Counted from the stretch's first letter, positions 38,655 through 47,548 are shown. The stretch: 64,000 nt of DNA from Candidatus Gastranaerophilales bacterium (GCA_944325895.1 CALVCA010000005.1:53015-117014), one strand, 5' to 3'. Notes: generated by a model from the sequence alone, not told the origin. A program made the numbers and translations.

Positions 38655-39480
38655 TCGGATAATTACATGCAATCGTCAAATCGTTATGGGTACGAATATA
38701 ATTATATATTCTTGCAAGATTTTTTATTTCTTTGCCTCTTGCGTTGTAGAATTTACCATCTCGATAAGTTATGACTGTTTTTTCGTTTTTATTTTTGATG
38801 TTTGATGATTCAGGAACACCGAAGTCGCCTATACCTGTTTTCATCATTGAGATTGTATTGTCAGTATTTAGGGGTAAATATCTTTTTACCGAATCTAACT
38901 TAATCTCGACATGTTCTCCTTTGTCATCGGTATATGTTGTTGCTTTAGCATTAGAACCGCCGATGCTTAAGCGTCCGAGTCGGTTTACGGAAATTTCTTT
39001 GCGGTTTGAATTGTTGTCGGCAGATGGTGTGTCTTGTGTAACAGTTTTGTTGTCATCTGTCACTCTGTCGGCATCTCCTTGTTGTGCTGCAGCGGAGGTT
39101 GTACCAGCAGGTGTATTTTGTTCTTCAGTTTCTGATGTTGCAGGTGTATTTTGTTCTTCAGTTTCTGACGTTGCAGGCGTACTTTGTCCGTCAGTTTCTG
39201 ACGTTGCAGGCGTACTTTGTCCGTCAGTTTCTGACGTTGCGTCAGTTGAGCCTTCTTTGGCAGCATCAGATGCAGGCTGAATTTCATATCCTGCTGCCTT
39301 TGCAAGCGTTTTCATCTCAGCGGCACTATAATTAAACTCTGCACCAACTCCCATAGTGGTGTAATTTGTTGCTCGATTGGTTTCTTCATGCATTTTATTC
39401 AACACATTATACAGATTAAGTGCATCTTGTTTTGTTAAACCTTTGCCGTCTGTGTCTTTTATTACACCTTGTTTTGTCAT
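38635..39480 (-). CDS. Hypothetical protein with Thr/Ser/Glu-rich 11-residue repeats
   Basis: 281 residues, not recognised. The start (MTKQGVIKDTDGKGLTKQDA) includes a DTDGKGLT loop that looks like an EF-hand-style calcium site. The N-terminal 85 residues are helical (SAAEMKTLAKAAGYEI). Residues about 81-125 are four tandem 11-residue units, ATSETDGQSTP twice and ATSETEEQNTP twice, encoded by four 33-bp DNA repeats. The C-terminal 110 residues are mixed, with NRLGRLSIGG and a VITYRDGKFYNARGKEIKNL strand set. No signal peptide seen. The ATG follows the TAA of a 37-codon frame without a gap and in the same frame. Confidence 0.55.
   Translation of the reverse strand: MTKQGVIKDTDGKGLTKQDALNLYNVLNKMHEETNRATNYTTMGVGAEFNYSAAEMKTLAKAAGYEIQPASDAAKEGSTDATSETDGQSTPATSETDGQSTPATSETEEQNTPATSETEEQNTPAGTTSAAAQQGDADRVTDDNKTVTQDTPSADNNSNRKEISVNRLGRLSIGGSNAKATTYTDDKGEHVEIKLDSVKRYLPLNTDNTISMMKTGIGDFGVPESSNIKNKNEKTVITYRDGKFYNARGKEIKNLARIYNYIRTHNDLTIACNYPINDRSS
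39108..39239. repeat. Four 33-bp tandem repeats inside the Thr/Ser/Glu-rich gene
   Basis: Units start at 39108, 39141, 39174 and 39207, each reading CAGG(T/C)GTA(T/C)TTTGT near its start. The first pair (GTTCTTCAG) and the last pair (GTCCGTCAG) differ, so duplication happened in steps. All copies stay in frame. Tandem and coding, so not a CRISPR. Confidence 0.9.
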
Positions 39481-39594
39481 TTAATCAAATATTGATTTTA
39501 ATTCAAATGTTATGCCGCTTTGTCTTGCACCTCTATTTTGCAGCTTTACTTGATAACCGCTTTTAAAAATTCCGTCAATATTGTTTGTGCTCAT
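39481..39594 (-). CDS. 37-codon small frame directly upstream and in frame with the repeat protein
   Basis: Encodes MSTNNIDGIFKSGYQVKLQN followed by RGARQSGITFELKSIFD and a TAA. A good GAGGATATTATT box stands before the ATG. The stop is followed at once, in the same frame, by the ATG of the 281-residue protein. Two readings fit: a coupled leader peptide or small protein, or a single older gene interrupted by a stop and restarted. Not recognised. Confidence 0.5.
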   Translation of the reverse strand: MSTNNIDGIFKSGYQVKLQNRGARQSGITFELKSIFD

Positions 39595-39709
39595 AATAAT
39601 ATCCTCATAAATTTATAAAAATTTTTTCAGATAAATTATTGCCATTACAAAATTGCCAAAAGTTCCAAAAACCTTACGGTAAGCCTATTTAAACGAATAA
39701 ATACAAAAT

Positions 39710-40799
39710 TTACATTTTGTAATAATTTTTACGCAGATATTCTTCAACAAATCCGTCCAAATCGCCGTCCATAACAGCGTCAACATTGCCGCATTCATAG
39801 CCTGTTCTGTGGTCTTTAACCATTTTATATGGGTGAAATACATAAGAGCGGATTTGAGAGCCGAAGTTTATATCAACGTTTTCGCCCTTAAGTTCTGCCA
39901 ATTTTTTTTCGTGTTCAGCCTGACGTATTGCCAAAAGTTTTGCCGCAAGCATTTGCATGGCATTTTCTTTGTTTTGCAGCTGGGAGCGTTCCTGCTGGCA
40001 TTTAATAACAATACCTGTCGGTTTGTGTAAAATTCTGACGGCAGTTTCCACTTTGTTAACATTTTGTCCGCCGGCTCCGCCCGAACGCATTGTATCGATT
40101 TCCAAATCCTCGGGCGGAATGGTTATTGTCTTTTCGTAATCTTCTATAATAGGCGAAACTTCAACCGATGCAAAGCTCGTCTGACGCTTGCCGTTTGCGT
40201 TAAAAGGTGAAATCCTCACCAGGCGGTGAACGCCTTTTTCGGCTTTTGCATATCCGTATGCGTATTTGCCGGTGAGTTTTATTGTTGCGGATTTAATTCC
40301 CGCCTCTTCCCCGTCAAGCTTATCCATCAAGTCAACTCTCCAGCCGCGGCTTTCTGCCCAGCGGGTGTACATCCTTAAAAGCATACTTGCCCAGTCCTGT
40401 GCATCGGTTCCGCCGGCTCCTGCGTTGATTGTCAATATTGCATCTGCCTCGTCATATTCCCCGTTTAACATCATCTGTAACTCAAAACGGTCAAGCTCTT
40501 TTTCCAGTTTTTTCAAGTTCTCGCCGCTTTCCACTATTAAATCAGCATCCTGAATTTCCATAGCAACTTTTGCATCTTCTATTGTATTTTGCCAGCAAGA
40601 TATCTTTTCAAGTTTTTCTTTTATATCTTTTATTTCACTGCCTAATTTTGAAACTTTAGCTTTATCTGACCAAATATCAGGCTGCTGCATTTGATTTTCC
40701 AAATCCGCAAGTTTTTTCCCTAAACCGTCCGGGTCAAAGACACTCCTTTAACTTGTTTACTCTCGGCATTATGATGTTTAACTGCTGTTTTATTTCCAT
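39710..40799 (-). CDS. prfB: Peptide chain release factor 2 with programmed +1 frameshift
   Basis: Two frames joined: 21 codons from ATG 40799 ending KLKECL before the in-frame TGA (40734-40736), then, after skipping one T, 341 codons starting [14 protein letters not shown] at 40735. Total 362 residues, the family length. RF2 marks are the tripeptide SPF ([14 protein letters not shown]) for UGA/UAA recognition and the catalytic GGQ in [20 protein letters not shown]2 ends translation at UGA and UAA. The shift site CTTTGAC has an AAGGAG box just upstream, as in other bacteria, giving autoregulation by RF2 level. Without the shift the C-terminal frame would open only at a TTG at 40702. Confidence 0.95.
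40730..40752 (-). promoter_or_regulatory. prfB programmed frameshift site
   Basis: Minus strand reads AAAGGAGTGTCTTTGACCCG: an internal Shine-Dalgarno AAGGAG, a three-base spacer, the slippery CTT and the stop TGA followed by C. This matches the classical RF2 site. Confidence 0.92.
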
Positions 40800-40878
40800 A
40801 TATTCAGTCTAGTATAAAATCATTGTTATTGCAATTAGTTAAAAAAAGTGCTATTATTTATAAAAAAGGAGTTTTACG

Positions 40879-41613
40879 ATGATATTAGAGGCACTAAAGA
40901 AAATTTTCGCAGGTAACCTGTACAGACACATGATAATATTTTGTTTAACCGGTATACCGGCTATGCTTTCATTACCGTTAAATGAAATGAGTAAACACAT
41001 TAATTCAGGTCATTTTTGGGGTTGTTTGGGCGGATTGTTAGTTATTTTTCTCGCCTGGGCTTATATGTGGGGGTATTTGTTTGATATTGTTCACAACTCT
41101 TTTGACCCGCTAAAAGATGAACTCTTGCCCGATTTCAGCAAAGAACACTGCAAATTATTTATTAAAGGTATTCCGTTTTTGCTTGTTTGGGGGCTGTATA
41201 TAGTTTTGATGCTTGTTTTTGCGTTTTTTATCAAAGTTAAATTAATGCAGAATTTCCCGATGTATGATTTTGATATAAATGTTTTGTACTTTATTTTATC
41301 AATACCGCTTGCAATAATATTTGTAATGTTTCCTTATATTGTTGCTAAATACACAAAAGAGTACAAACCTGTGTTTGACATAGCTCTGCCGTTTGTATAT
41401 TTGACAAAAACTTTTATGGAAACGCTGTGGCTGTTAATAAGAGCTTTGCCGTTATTGTTGCTTATTTTTGTTATGCGATTGGTTATTGCATCTTGTATGA
41501 GCAGTGTAATGATTTATTTATTATCGGCTGTAACTGCTTATGTTTCGGCTATTACAATGTTTGCGTTGTATTACTGTTATGTTCAAATCTACAAAGCAAA
41601 GCTTGATGAATAA
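40879..41613 (+). CDS. Hypothetical multi-pass membrane protein
   Basis: 244 residues, about six membrane helices: around 20-37, 50-70, 100-122, 137-160, 185-205 and 210-232. Soluble parts are small; HNSFDPLKDELLPDFSKEHC (about 75-95) is a polar loop. Helix arrangement and the 'DP-KDELLPDF' loop recall DUF4013-like proteins, but I cannot assign a family. AAAGGAG box six bases before the ATG. Single gene, closed by a bidirectional terminator. Function unknown. Confidence 0.65.
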   Translation: MILEALKKIFAGNLYRHMIIFCLTGIPAMLSLPLNEMSKHINSGHFWGCLGGLLVIFLAWAYMWGYLFDIVHNSFDPLKDELLPDFSKEHCKLFIKGIPFLLVWGLYIVLMLVFAFFIKVKLMQNFPMYDFDINVLYFILSIPLAIIFVMFPYIVAKYTKEYKPVFDIALPFVYLTKTFMETLWLLIRALPLLLLIFVMRLVIASCMSSVMIYLLSAVTAYVSAITMFALYYCYVQIYKAKLDE

Positions 41614-41644
41614 AAATATATTGATAAAAAAAGGATAAAAAAAA

Positions 41645-41676
41645 GGATAATATCGAGAGATATTATCCGATCTTTT
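41645..41676. terminator. Bidirectional terminator between convergent genes
   Basis: 10-bp perfect stem GGATAATATC/GATATTATCC with GAGA loop (41645-41668), followed by TCTTTTT on plus and by CCTTTTTTTT on minus. Serves 40879-41613 and the minus-strand gene ending at 41684. Confidence 0.88.
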
Positions 41677-41683
41677 TCATCTT

Positions 41684-41959
41684 CTACTGAAGATCCTTTT
41701 TCTTGAGATTATGAACAACGGCATCCACAAGGAGTTCGTAAGATTTCATACTCTCAATATTAGGAAATTCAGTCTTGAGCTGATCTCTAACCATAGCTTC
41801 CAGCGTACGTTCAGCTTCCGTTGATTTTAAATCAACTCCGCTGATAATCTGTATATAATCTTTTGATGATCTGCTTGTATTAGAAAATTTCAGCCATTTC
41901 GGGCTTAAATCATTTTTTAATTTTTTAACTATTTTTAAGTTTTTGAAATTTTCTAACAT
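41684..41959 (-). CDS. Hypothetical small protein
   Basis: 91 residues, not recognised. ATG 41959 is preceded by TTGAGGTAGTG, a fair ribosome box; a GTG one codon earlier is ignored. Basic N-terminus (MLENFKNLKIVKKLKNDLSP), a short strand-like segment KDYIQIISGVDL, then helices (ERTLEAMVRDQLKTEF and YELLVDAVVHNLKKKDL). No signal peptide. It is 82 bases upstream of glyS's end on the same strand, so it has its own unit and shares the terminator at 41645. Confidence 0.6.
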   Translation of the reverse strand: MLENFKNLKIVKKLKNDLSPKWLKFSNTSRSSKDYIQIISGVDLKSTEAERTLEAMVRDQLKTEFPNIESMKSYELLVDAVVHNLKKKDLQ

Positions 41960-42041
41960 CACTACCTCAATACTACTTACTCTATTTTAAAGTATCCTGA
42001 ATAAATTTATTTACTGTTTTAACAATATTCTTTACAAAGAT

Positions 42042-44024
42042 TTACAATTTGCTGAAATCAGCGATATAGTCATACTTTTTCTTGAGTGAAGAAATCAGAG
42101 CCAATCTGTTTTGCTTAACATTTGTATCATCCGCCATAACGAGAACATCTTCGAAGAACTGTTGTACAGCGGGATTGATGGATTTTAAAGCTTCAAGGTA
42201 AGCTTTATACTTAAAATTCATATTAACAGAATTTACAGCTTCAAAAAGAACAGTTTCGGCATGGTCTTTAAACAAATCGGGATTAACCGGTGAAGAAACT
42301 TCATTATCTTTAAGAATTCTGATTACTCTGTTGGCACATTCAAGCATTTGCGGGTCGTCAAAATCAACGAGAGCCTTAACTTTTTCCAAATAGTCGTTCA
42401 GATCCGTAAGCGGGTTGATTGAGCATGCTTCCAAAACATTTTTGGGGAATTTATCCGAGAGCATAATAATAAGTCTTTGGACAAAGAATTCTTCCACTTC
42501 ACGGAAGCAGTCTTTTTTAACCGGCAAAAGTTCAAGAGCGGATTTGATATATTTTGTCAAATCTATTTTAAGCCCTGCATCCAAAACAGTTTTCATAATA
42601 CCTAAAGCTGCACGTCTGACGCCAAGAGGGTCTGAGGAGCCTGTAGGTTTTTTGCCGTCTGCAAATACGGCACAGATATTATCCAATTTATCGGCAATAC
42701 CGACTATTTGACCTTCTATGCTTTTAGCGGTTTCACTTTCGGCATTAAGCGGAAAGTAGTGTTCTTTAATCCCCTGAACAACTCTTTCATCTTCTCCACG
42801 GGCATAATCAGAACCTATAAAGCCTTGAAGTTCCGTAAATTCAAATACTAAAGACGTTGCCAAATCCGCTTTGCAGAGAAATGCAGTTCTTTCGACTGTT
42901 TCAAGATTTGCACCCAAATCTTTTGCCATTGATTTAGAAAGAGTGATTATTCTTTGGCTTTTGTCGTAGACAGAGCCCATGCCTTTTTGGAAGGTCATGC
43001 CTTTGAGTTTTTCCACGTAATTTGAAAGCGGTATTTTAGTATCTTCATTAAAGAAGAATACAGCATCATCGAGTCTTGCTTTTATAACACGAAGATTTCC
43101 GGCTTTAATATTTTTGAATTCATCGCCGATGTAGTTTGTCATGGTGATAAATTTATTGATAAGCTTGTTATCTTTGTAGAGAGCAAAATATCTTTGATGA
43201 ACAGCCATAACCGTGACGGTAACTTCTTCGGGCAGTTTGAGATATTCTTTGTCAAATTCGCACACAACAGCTACCGGATATTCGGTAATGTATGTAACTT
43301 CTTCGAGCAAATCATTTGAATATTTTACGACAGCACCAAGTTTTTTTGCTTCCTGCTCTGCTTTTTCGACGATAATTTGTTTTCTTTCGTTTTGGTCAAC
43401 AATAACGCAGGCATTACGCATTGTTTCTATGTAATCAGCGGGGCTGCCTATCATGATTTTTTGCTGTGCAAATCTGTGACCCCGTGAATAAATAGATGAT
43501 TCTTTGTCTATAATTTTTATTTTAACTTCATCTCTGTCGAGGATTGAAACAATCCATCTTATCGGTCTTGAAAATTTTTCATCGTTATAAGCCCAACGCA
43601 TAAAATGCGAACCTTGGAGTTTCAAGACGATTTGCGGAACATTTTGTTGTAAAAGTTCGGTAACGGGTTTGCCTTTGACGAGAATTTTTGCGTGTATATA
43701 ATCGTTTTCAATATAAATATCTTCGGGCTTAAGGTTGTTTTTATTCAAAAAGCCCAACCCTGCTTTTGATAAATTCCCGTTTTCGTCATAGGCAACTTTT
43801 TTAATCGGACCTTTGATAATTTTTTCTTCATCGGGGCTTTTTTGTGCAATTTCATCCACGATAACCGCAAGACGTCTTGGTGTTGCATAGACCCTGACTT
43901 TTTCAAATCCGATGTTTGAAGTGTTTAAAAAGTTTTCAAACCCTTTTTTTAACTGTTCGACTGCTGACGGTATAAATTTGTACGGCAGTTCTTCCGTTCC
44001 TATTTCCAGTAAATATTTGCTCAT
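42042..44024 (-). CDS. glyS: Glycyl-tRNA synthetase beta subunit
   Basis: 660 residues, typical. Start MSKYLLEIGTEELPYKFIPS is the family signature; further motifs are YATPRRLAVIVDEIA, HFMRWAYNDEKFSRPIRWIV, VTVMAVHQRYFAL and the HD-like region HYFPLNAE..SIEGQIVGIADKLDNI with DPLGVRRAALGIMK. The C-terminal anticodon-binding helices are complete. It needs the alpha subunit GlyQ, which is not in the window; in many bacteria glyQ lies just upstream, here that place is taken by the pilin-like adhesin gene. Confidence 0.96.
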   Translation of the reverse strand: MSKYLLEIGTEELPYKFIPSAVEQLKKGFENFLNTSNIGFEKVRVYATPRRLAVIVDEIAQKSPDEEKIIKGPIKKVAYDENGNLSKAGLGFLNKNNLKPEDIYIENDYIHAKILVKGKPVTELLQQNVPQIVLKLQGSHFMRWAYNDEKFSRPIRWIVSILDRDEVKIKIIDKESSIYSRGHRFAQQKIMIGSPADYIETMRNACVIVDQNERKQIIVEKAEQEAKKLGAVVKYSNDLLEEVTYITEYPVAVVCEFDKEYLKLPEEVTVTVMAVHQRYFALYKDNKLINKFITMTNYIGDEFKNIKAGNLRVIKARLDDAVFFFNEDTKIPLSNYVEKLKGMTFQKGMGSVYDKSQRIITLSKSMAKDLGANLETVERTAFLCKADLATSLVFEFTELQGFIGSDYARGEDERVVQGIKEHYFPLNAESETAKSIEGQIVGIADKLDNICAVFADGKKPTGSSDPLGVRRAALGIMKTVLDAGLKIDLTKYIKSALELLPVKKDCFREVEEFFVQRLIIMLSDKFPKNVLEACSINPLTDLNDYLEKVKALVDFDDPQMLECANRVIRILKDNEVSSPVNPDLFKDHAETVLFEAVNSVNMNFKYKAYLEALKSINPAVQQFFEDVLVMADDTNVKQNRLALISSLKKKYDYIADFSKL

Positions 44025-44060
44025 ATACTAAATTATACCTTAAAAAATTTGGTTGTAAAG

Positions 44061-46421
44061 CTAGGGATTTAATTTTTCAAGCCGTTTGTTGATTTCGGAA
44101 ATTTCCTTTTTAAGCTGAGAATTTTCTTCTTCCAAAACTTTAACTCTGTTTTCAAGTCCCGTAACTTTTGCAAGAAGGTTTTGGACATCTTCAACAACTT
44201 CTTGAACTAGTTTATCGAGCTGTTTTACGGCATTAACTACGGCATAGAACATATCTTCCATACGTATTCTCAAATATCCGTCCTCGTCTTTTGTAACAGC
44301 ATTCGGGAAGATTTTTTCCAAGTCCTGAGCCATTACACCGACTCTCGGGGTTTTATTTTCATCTTTTTTAAAGGTATAATCAAAAACTTTTAGTTTTCTG
44401 ACTTCTTCCAATCCTGCTGTGTTCTCACCCTTAACGTTTTTAAGCCGCCTGTCAGAGCTTACAATATCATAATCCGGTATTGCTTCTCTGGATCGGATAT
44501 TAATCCCTTCTCCTGTTCCATCTCTGTTCCCCATAGAAAGGGGACCTGTATGTGAACCGCCACCTCTCGGAACTCTTACAATAATTTTTTTATCGCCTTT
44601 TCTTCCAACTAATAATGTATTATTTACGGTAAATGTGCCTTCTACTATCAAATTCCCCGGAATATATACATTAGTCCCTCCGATATAAGTCATTGAAATT
44701 CCTAGTGGAACTTTTTCAGCATCAATAGGGTTTGCGAAATGACCTATGCATGTTTTATAATTAGAGGAAGAAAATTTATCACAGGCTCCTGTTCCTATTG
44801 CTGTATTACCTATACCAGTTTTAAGTGCTGATAAAGCATTATTTCCTATAGCAACGTTTTGTGTACCTGTAGTATTTGCCAATAATGCATTATTACCTAC
44901 TGCTACATTATTTGTACCGGTAGTATTTGCCAGTAACGCATTATTACCTACTGCTACATTATTTGTACCGGTAGTATTTGAATAAAGAGCTTTATATCCA
45001 AAAGCGTTGTTATCTCCGGAAGCTGAGCTCGACAAATTATGATTATACAATGCCTGATAACCTACTGCAGTATTTGCCAGAGACATTGTATTCTTATATA
45101 AACTTTGATAGCCTATACCTATATTTGCTTTTCCTGTGGTATTATTTCGCATTGCCTGCGGACCTATGGCTATATTATATGATCCGGTTGTATTAAACTG
45201 TAAAGCTCCTAGTGGTGGGAGAGAATCATTTATAGAACCAATACTGTTATAATCAGAACCAATCGCAATATTCCTTGAACCTGTTGTATTGGAATTAAGT
45301 GAATATGAACCTACTGCTATGTTAGCTTTGCCGGTAGTGTTTGATGTTAATGCAGGTGAACCTATTGCTATATTCAAAGATCCGGTTGTATTACTCTGAA
45401 GGGAACCGTTAGGCAGGGTGTCTGAATTGCTCGAACTTAGTGTTGGGTGTAATTGTGAACCTATTGCAATATTCCTAGTCCCTGATGTATTAGTTTTTAG
45501 CGTATTTGTACCAATAGCAATGTTTGAACGGCCGCTGGTGTTGGAATAAAGTGATTGGGTTCCAATAGCTGCATTTGAGCTGCCGCTGGTGTTGGAATAA
45601 AGTGATTGGGCTCCAATAGCTGCGTTTGAGCTGCCGCTGGTGTTATACCGCATACTGTTATAGCCAACAGCAACGTTGTCATAGCCTGTATGAGGGTTAG
45701 AATTTATTTGTCCGCCTAGCGTAAATCCGCCTATCCCGACATTGCGTTCTCCGGTTGTATTGGTATACAAAGAGTAATAACCTATTGCTGTATTATTTGC
45801 TCCGCTTGTATTACTGGATAATGTTCTATATCCGACTGCAACACTATAGCCTCCGGTTAAATTCTCTGAAGACATCGCATAGGCTCCGACAGCGGTATTT
45901 CCGCCTACATTTTTGCTATATCTTAAAGCATTAGCTCCTACAGCGGTTAAATAGTTTCCTTGTGCTTGCTCTAATGCATTATATCCTATTGCTGTTATAT
46001 AGCTCCCGCTACCTGAATTTAATGCTCCTATGCCTATTATTGTTGAATTTTGCGGTAATGAGCCGTTTGTTTTACTGCCAAATAACACAGTATTTGCATT
46101 TATTCCTAATGCTCCTAAAGCGTTACTCGGTCCTTTTAATAATATATGTCTTTGGCTTGTGGATGCCGTATTAATCAACAATCTGCTATCGGGTTCTCCG
46201 CTTGCTTCTTCGTCCTGACCTATCATTGCGGTTTGTTTACTTGCCAAACCAAAATATATATCCTGATTATTCGTTGAATATCTCCATGGAGATGATGTAT
46301 CAACTAATCTTCTTTTTGTCATCAACGGTGCAAATGCCGCAAGTATTATGGTTAATACCAGCATTACAACCATCATTTCAGCTAATGTAAAACCTTTTGA
46401 TTGTTTTAATTCTCTCTTCAT
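44061..46421 (-). CDS. Pilin-like adhesin: prepilin leader + YadA-like head repeats + S74 chaperone + coiled coil
   Basis: 786 residues, an unusual fusion. Residues 1-40: type IV prepilin leader KQSKG|FTLAEMMVVM (cleavage after Gly10, Glu at +5) and pilin helix. Residues about 128-545: about 25 YadA-head type units of 14-16 residues, e.g. NTTGTNNVAVGNNALLA and NTSGSSNAAIGAQSLYS. After a beta-rich region, residues about 655-732 form a peptidase-S74 intramolecular chaperone with SSDRRLKNV (catalytic Ser/Lys pair kept), FDYTFKKDE and VGVMAQDLEKIFPNAV. Residues about 733-786: trimerising coiled coil. No autotransporter barrel. S74 domains in phage tailspikes help trimer folding and cut themselves off. 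Likely exported by the pilus/T2S system at 30-36 kb. Confidence 0.88.
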   Translation of the reverse strand: MKRELKQSKGFTLAEMMVVMLVLTIILAAFAPLMTKRRLVDTSSPWRYSTNNQDIYFGLASKQTAMIGQDEEASGEPDSRLLINTASTSQRHILLKGPSNALGALGINANTVLFGSKTNGSLPQNSTIIGIGALNSGSGSYITAIGYNALEQAQGNYLTAVGANALRYSKNVGGNTAVGAYAMSSENLTGGYSVAVGYRTLSSNTSGANNTAIGYYSLYTNTTGERNVGIGGFTLGGQINSNPHTGYDNVAVGYNSMRYNTSGSSNAAIGAQSLYSNTSGSSNAAIGTQSLYSNTSGRSNIAIGTNTLKTNTSGTRNIAIGSQLHPTLSSSNSDTLPNGSLQSNTTGSLNIAIGSPALTSNTTGKANIAVGSYSLNSNTTGSRNIAIGSDYNSIGSINDSLPPLGALQFNTTGSYNIAIGPQAMRNNTTGKANIGIGYQSLYKNTMSLANTAVGYQALYNHNLSSSASGDNNAFGYKALYSNTTGTNNVAVGNNALLANTTGTNNVAVGNNALLANTTGTQNVAIGNNALSALKTGIGNTAIGTGACDKFSSSNYKTCIGHFANPIDAEKVPLGISMTYIGGTNVYIPGNLIVEGTFTVNNTLLVGRKGDKKIIVRVPRGGGSHTGPLSMGNRDGTGEGINIRSREAIPDYDIVSSDRRLKNVKGENTAGLEEVRKLKVFDYTFKKDENKTPRVGVMAQDLEKIFPNAVTKDEDGYLRIRMEDMFYAVVNAVKQLDKLVQEVVEDVQNLLAKVTGLENRVKVLEEENSQLKKEISEINKRLEKLNP
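44880..45660. repeat. Near-identical in-frame repeats in the adhesin gene
   Basis: Adjacent 48-bp units (16 codons) are almost identical at the DNA level: GCCGCTGGTGTTGGAATAAA at 45532 recurs 48 bases on, and CCTACTGCTACATTATTTGT at 44897 recurs at 44948. Protein-level repeats extend beyond to about residue 128. Recent expansion or contraction is likely. Confidence 0.85.
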
Positions 46422-46440
46422 ATTTCCCCCCGTATGTTAA

Positions 46441-46469
46441 TTTATAGCATATTATATTTGTTTTAGCAA
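46441..46469 (-). promoter_or_regulatory. Promoter of the pilin-YadA-S74 gene
   Basis: Minus strand TTGCTA (46464-46469), 17-base spacer, TATAAA (46441-46446). The -35 lies inside the end of murG. A GGGGGG ribosome box precedes the ATG at 46421. Confidence 0.65.
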
Positions 46470-47548
46470 GTACTTTCATTTATCTGCTTAACAATTGATA
46501 AAACCCCGTCAAATTTGGCTAAATCCAGTGCCGCTTGCTGCAGTTTGTGAAGTTTATCGGGATTGTTAATCAAATCCGTAATTAATTCAAGCAATTTGTC
46601 GGTTTCGCTGTCTTCAAGATAAATTCCGGCATGCATATTTTCCATATAGCGGGCGTTTTTACGCTGATGATCAGCCGCTGCATACGGATACGGTACAAAA
46701 ATCGTTGCAATGCCTGATGCACAAAGTTCCGATATGCTTAGTGAACCCGCCCTTGATACCGCTATGTCGGATGCCTTTAATACCGATACCATATCGTCAA
46801 AATACGGTTTGACAATTAAATTTTTATCCCGCTCATAATCGGGATATTCTATTGCCAAACGGTCTTCAACCTCTTTAAATTTCCTTTTGCCGGTTTGAAA
46901 AATTACCTGAACATCATAGGTTTTTGAAAGTGTTTTTAAAATCCCGCAGGCAGCTTTGTTTATTGATTTTGCTCCCTGTGAACCGCCCATAATGCATAAG
47001 GTCAATTTATCTTCCAGCCCTAAATTCTTCCGTGCAGTTTCTTTTGTAAGTGTTTTAAACTCCGTTCTTATAGGGTTGCCGTTGATATAACAGTTTTCGT
47101 TTTTAATGTAATCGGCAGCACATTCAAATGCTAAAGAAACGCTTGAGGCGGATTTTGAAAGATATCTTGTAACAAGCCCCGGTTTTGCATCACAATCGTG
47201 CATTACATAAGGTACCCTTAAAATCTTCGCCGCAATTAATGCCGGTGCCGATACGTAACCGCCTGTTCCGAATACTGCGTCAGGCTTGTATTTTATCGTG
47301 TAATAAATCGATTTTATAACAGCTAAAATCAGCTTTATCCCCCATTTTATAAGGTCAAACGTGGCTTTCCTCGGCAAACCGCTCACATTTACCGGTAAAA
47401 ACGGGTAATTCTTTACTATATCGTGTTCAAGGTTTTTCGGGTTACCGATATAATAAATTTCGTTATCCTTGCTCAAATAATCCGCTACAGCTACCGCAGG
47501 ATATATATGCCCGCCTGTTCCGCCGCCTGTTATAAAATATCTAGCCAC
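46463..47548 (-). CDS. murG: MurG, lipid II-forming GlcNAc transferase
   Basis: 361 residues. Starts ARYFITGGGTGGHIYPAVAV (glycine-rich loop 1 of MurG), with VPYVMHDCDAKPGLVTRYLS, a second glycine loop CIMGGSQGAKSIN, and the UDP-binding block SRAGSLSISELCASGI plus YPYAAADHQRKNARYM. It adds GlcNAc to lipid I at the inner face of the membrane. In E. coli the Glu of EQN is part of the acceptor loop; here the equivalent is HDCDAKPG, a modest variation. Overlaps ftsW by eight bases; last gene of the murF-mraY-murD-ftsW-murG run. Confidence 0.96.
   Translation of the reverse strand: MARYFITGGGTGGHIYPAVAVADYLSKDNEIYYIGNPKNLEHDIVKNYPFLPVNVSGLPRKATFDLIKWGIKLILAVIKSIYYTIKYKPDAVFGTGGYVSAPALIAAKILRVPYVMHDCDAKPGLVTRYLSKSASSVSLAFECAADYIKNENCYINGNPIRTEFKTLTKETARKNLGLEDKLTLCIMGGSQGAKSINKAACGILKTLSKTYDVQVIFQTGKRKFKEVEDRLAIEYPDYERDKNLIVKPYFDDMVSVLKASDIAVSRAGSLSISELCASGIATIFVPYPYAAADHQRKNARYMENMHAGIYLEDSETDKLLELITDLINNPDKLHKLQQAALDLAKFDGVLSIVKQINESTC

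Noticed and set aside
39108..39239. Possible CRISPR-like array of four 33-bp repeats
   Set aside because: Units are directly tandem without spacers and stay in frame within a coding region.
39084..39335. Plus-strand frame rich in repeated Phe/Leu opposite the repeat protein
   Set aside because: It is the antisense shadow of the tandem repeats, with no ribosome site.
39660..39709. Terminator after prfB (CTTAC/GTAAG with T run)
   Set aside because: The stem is only five pairs and the T run is interrupted; too weak to list as a feature.
40702..40736. In-frame TGA and +1 shift near the start of prfB as a broken gene
   Set aside because: It matches the known programmed frameshift site and the downstream protein is complete.
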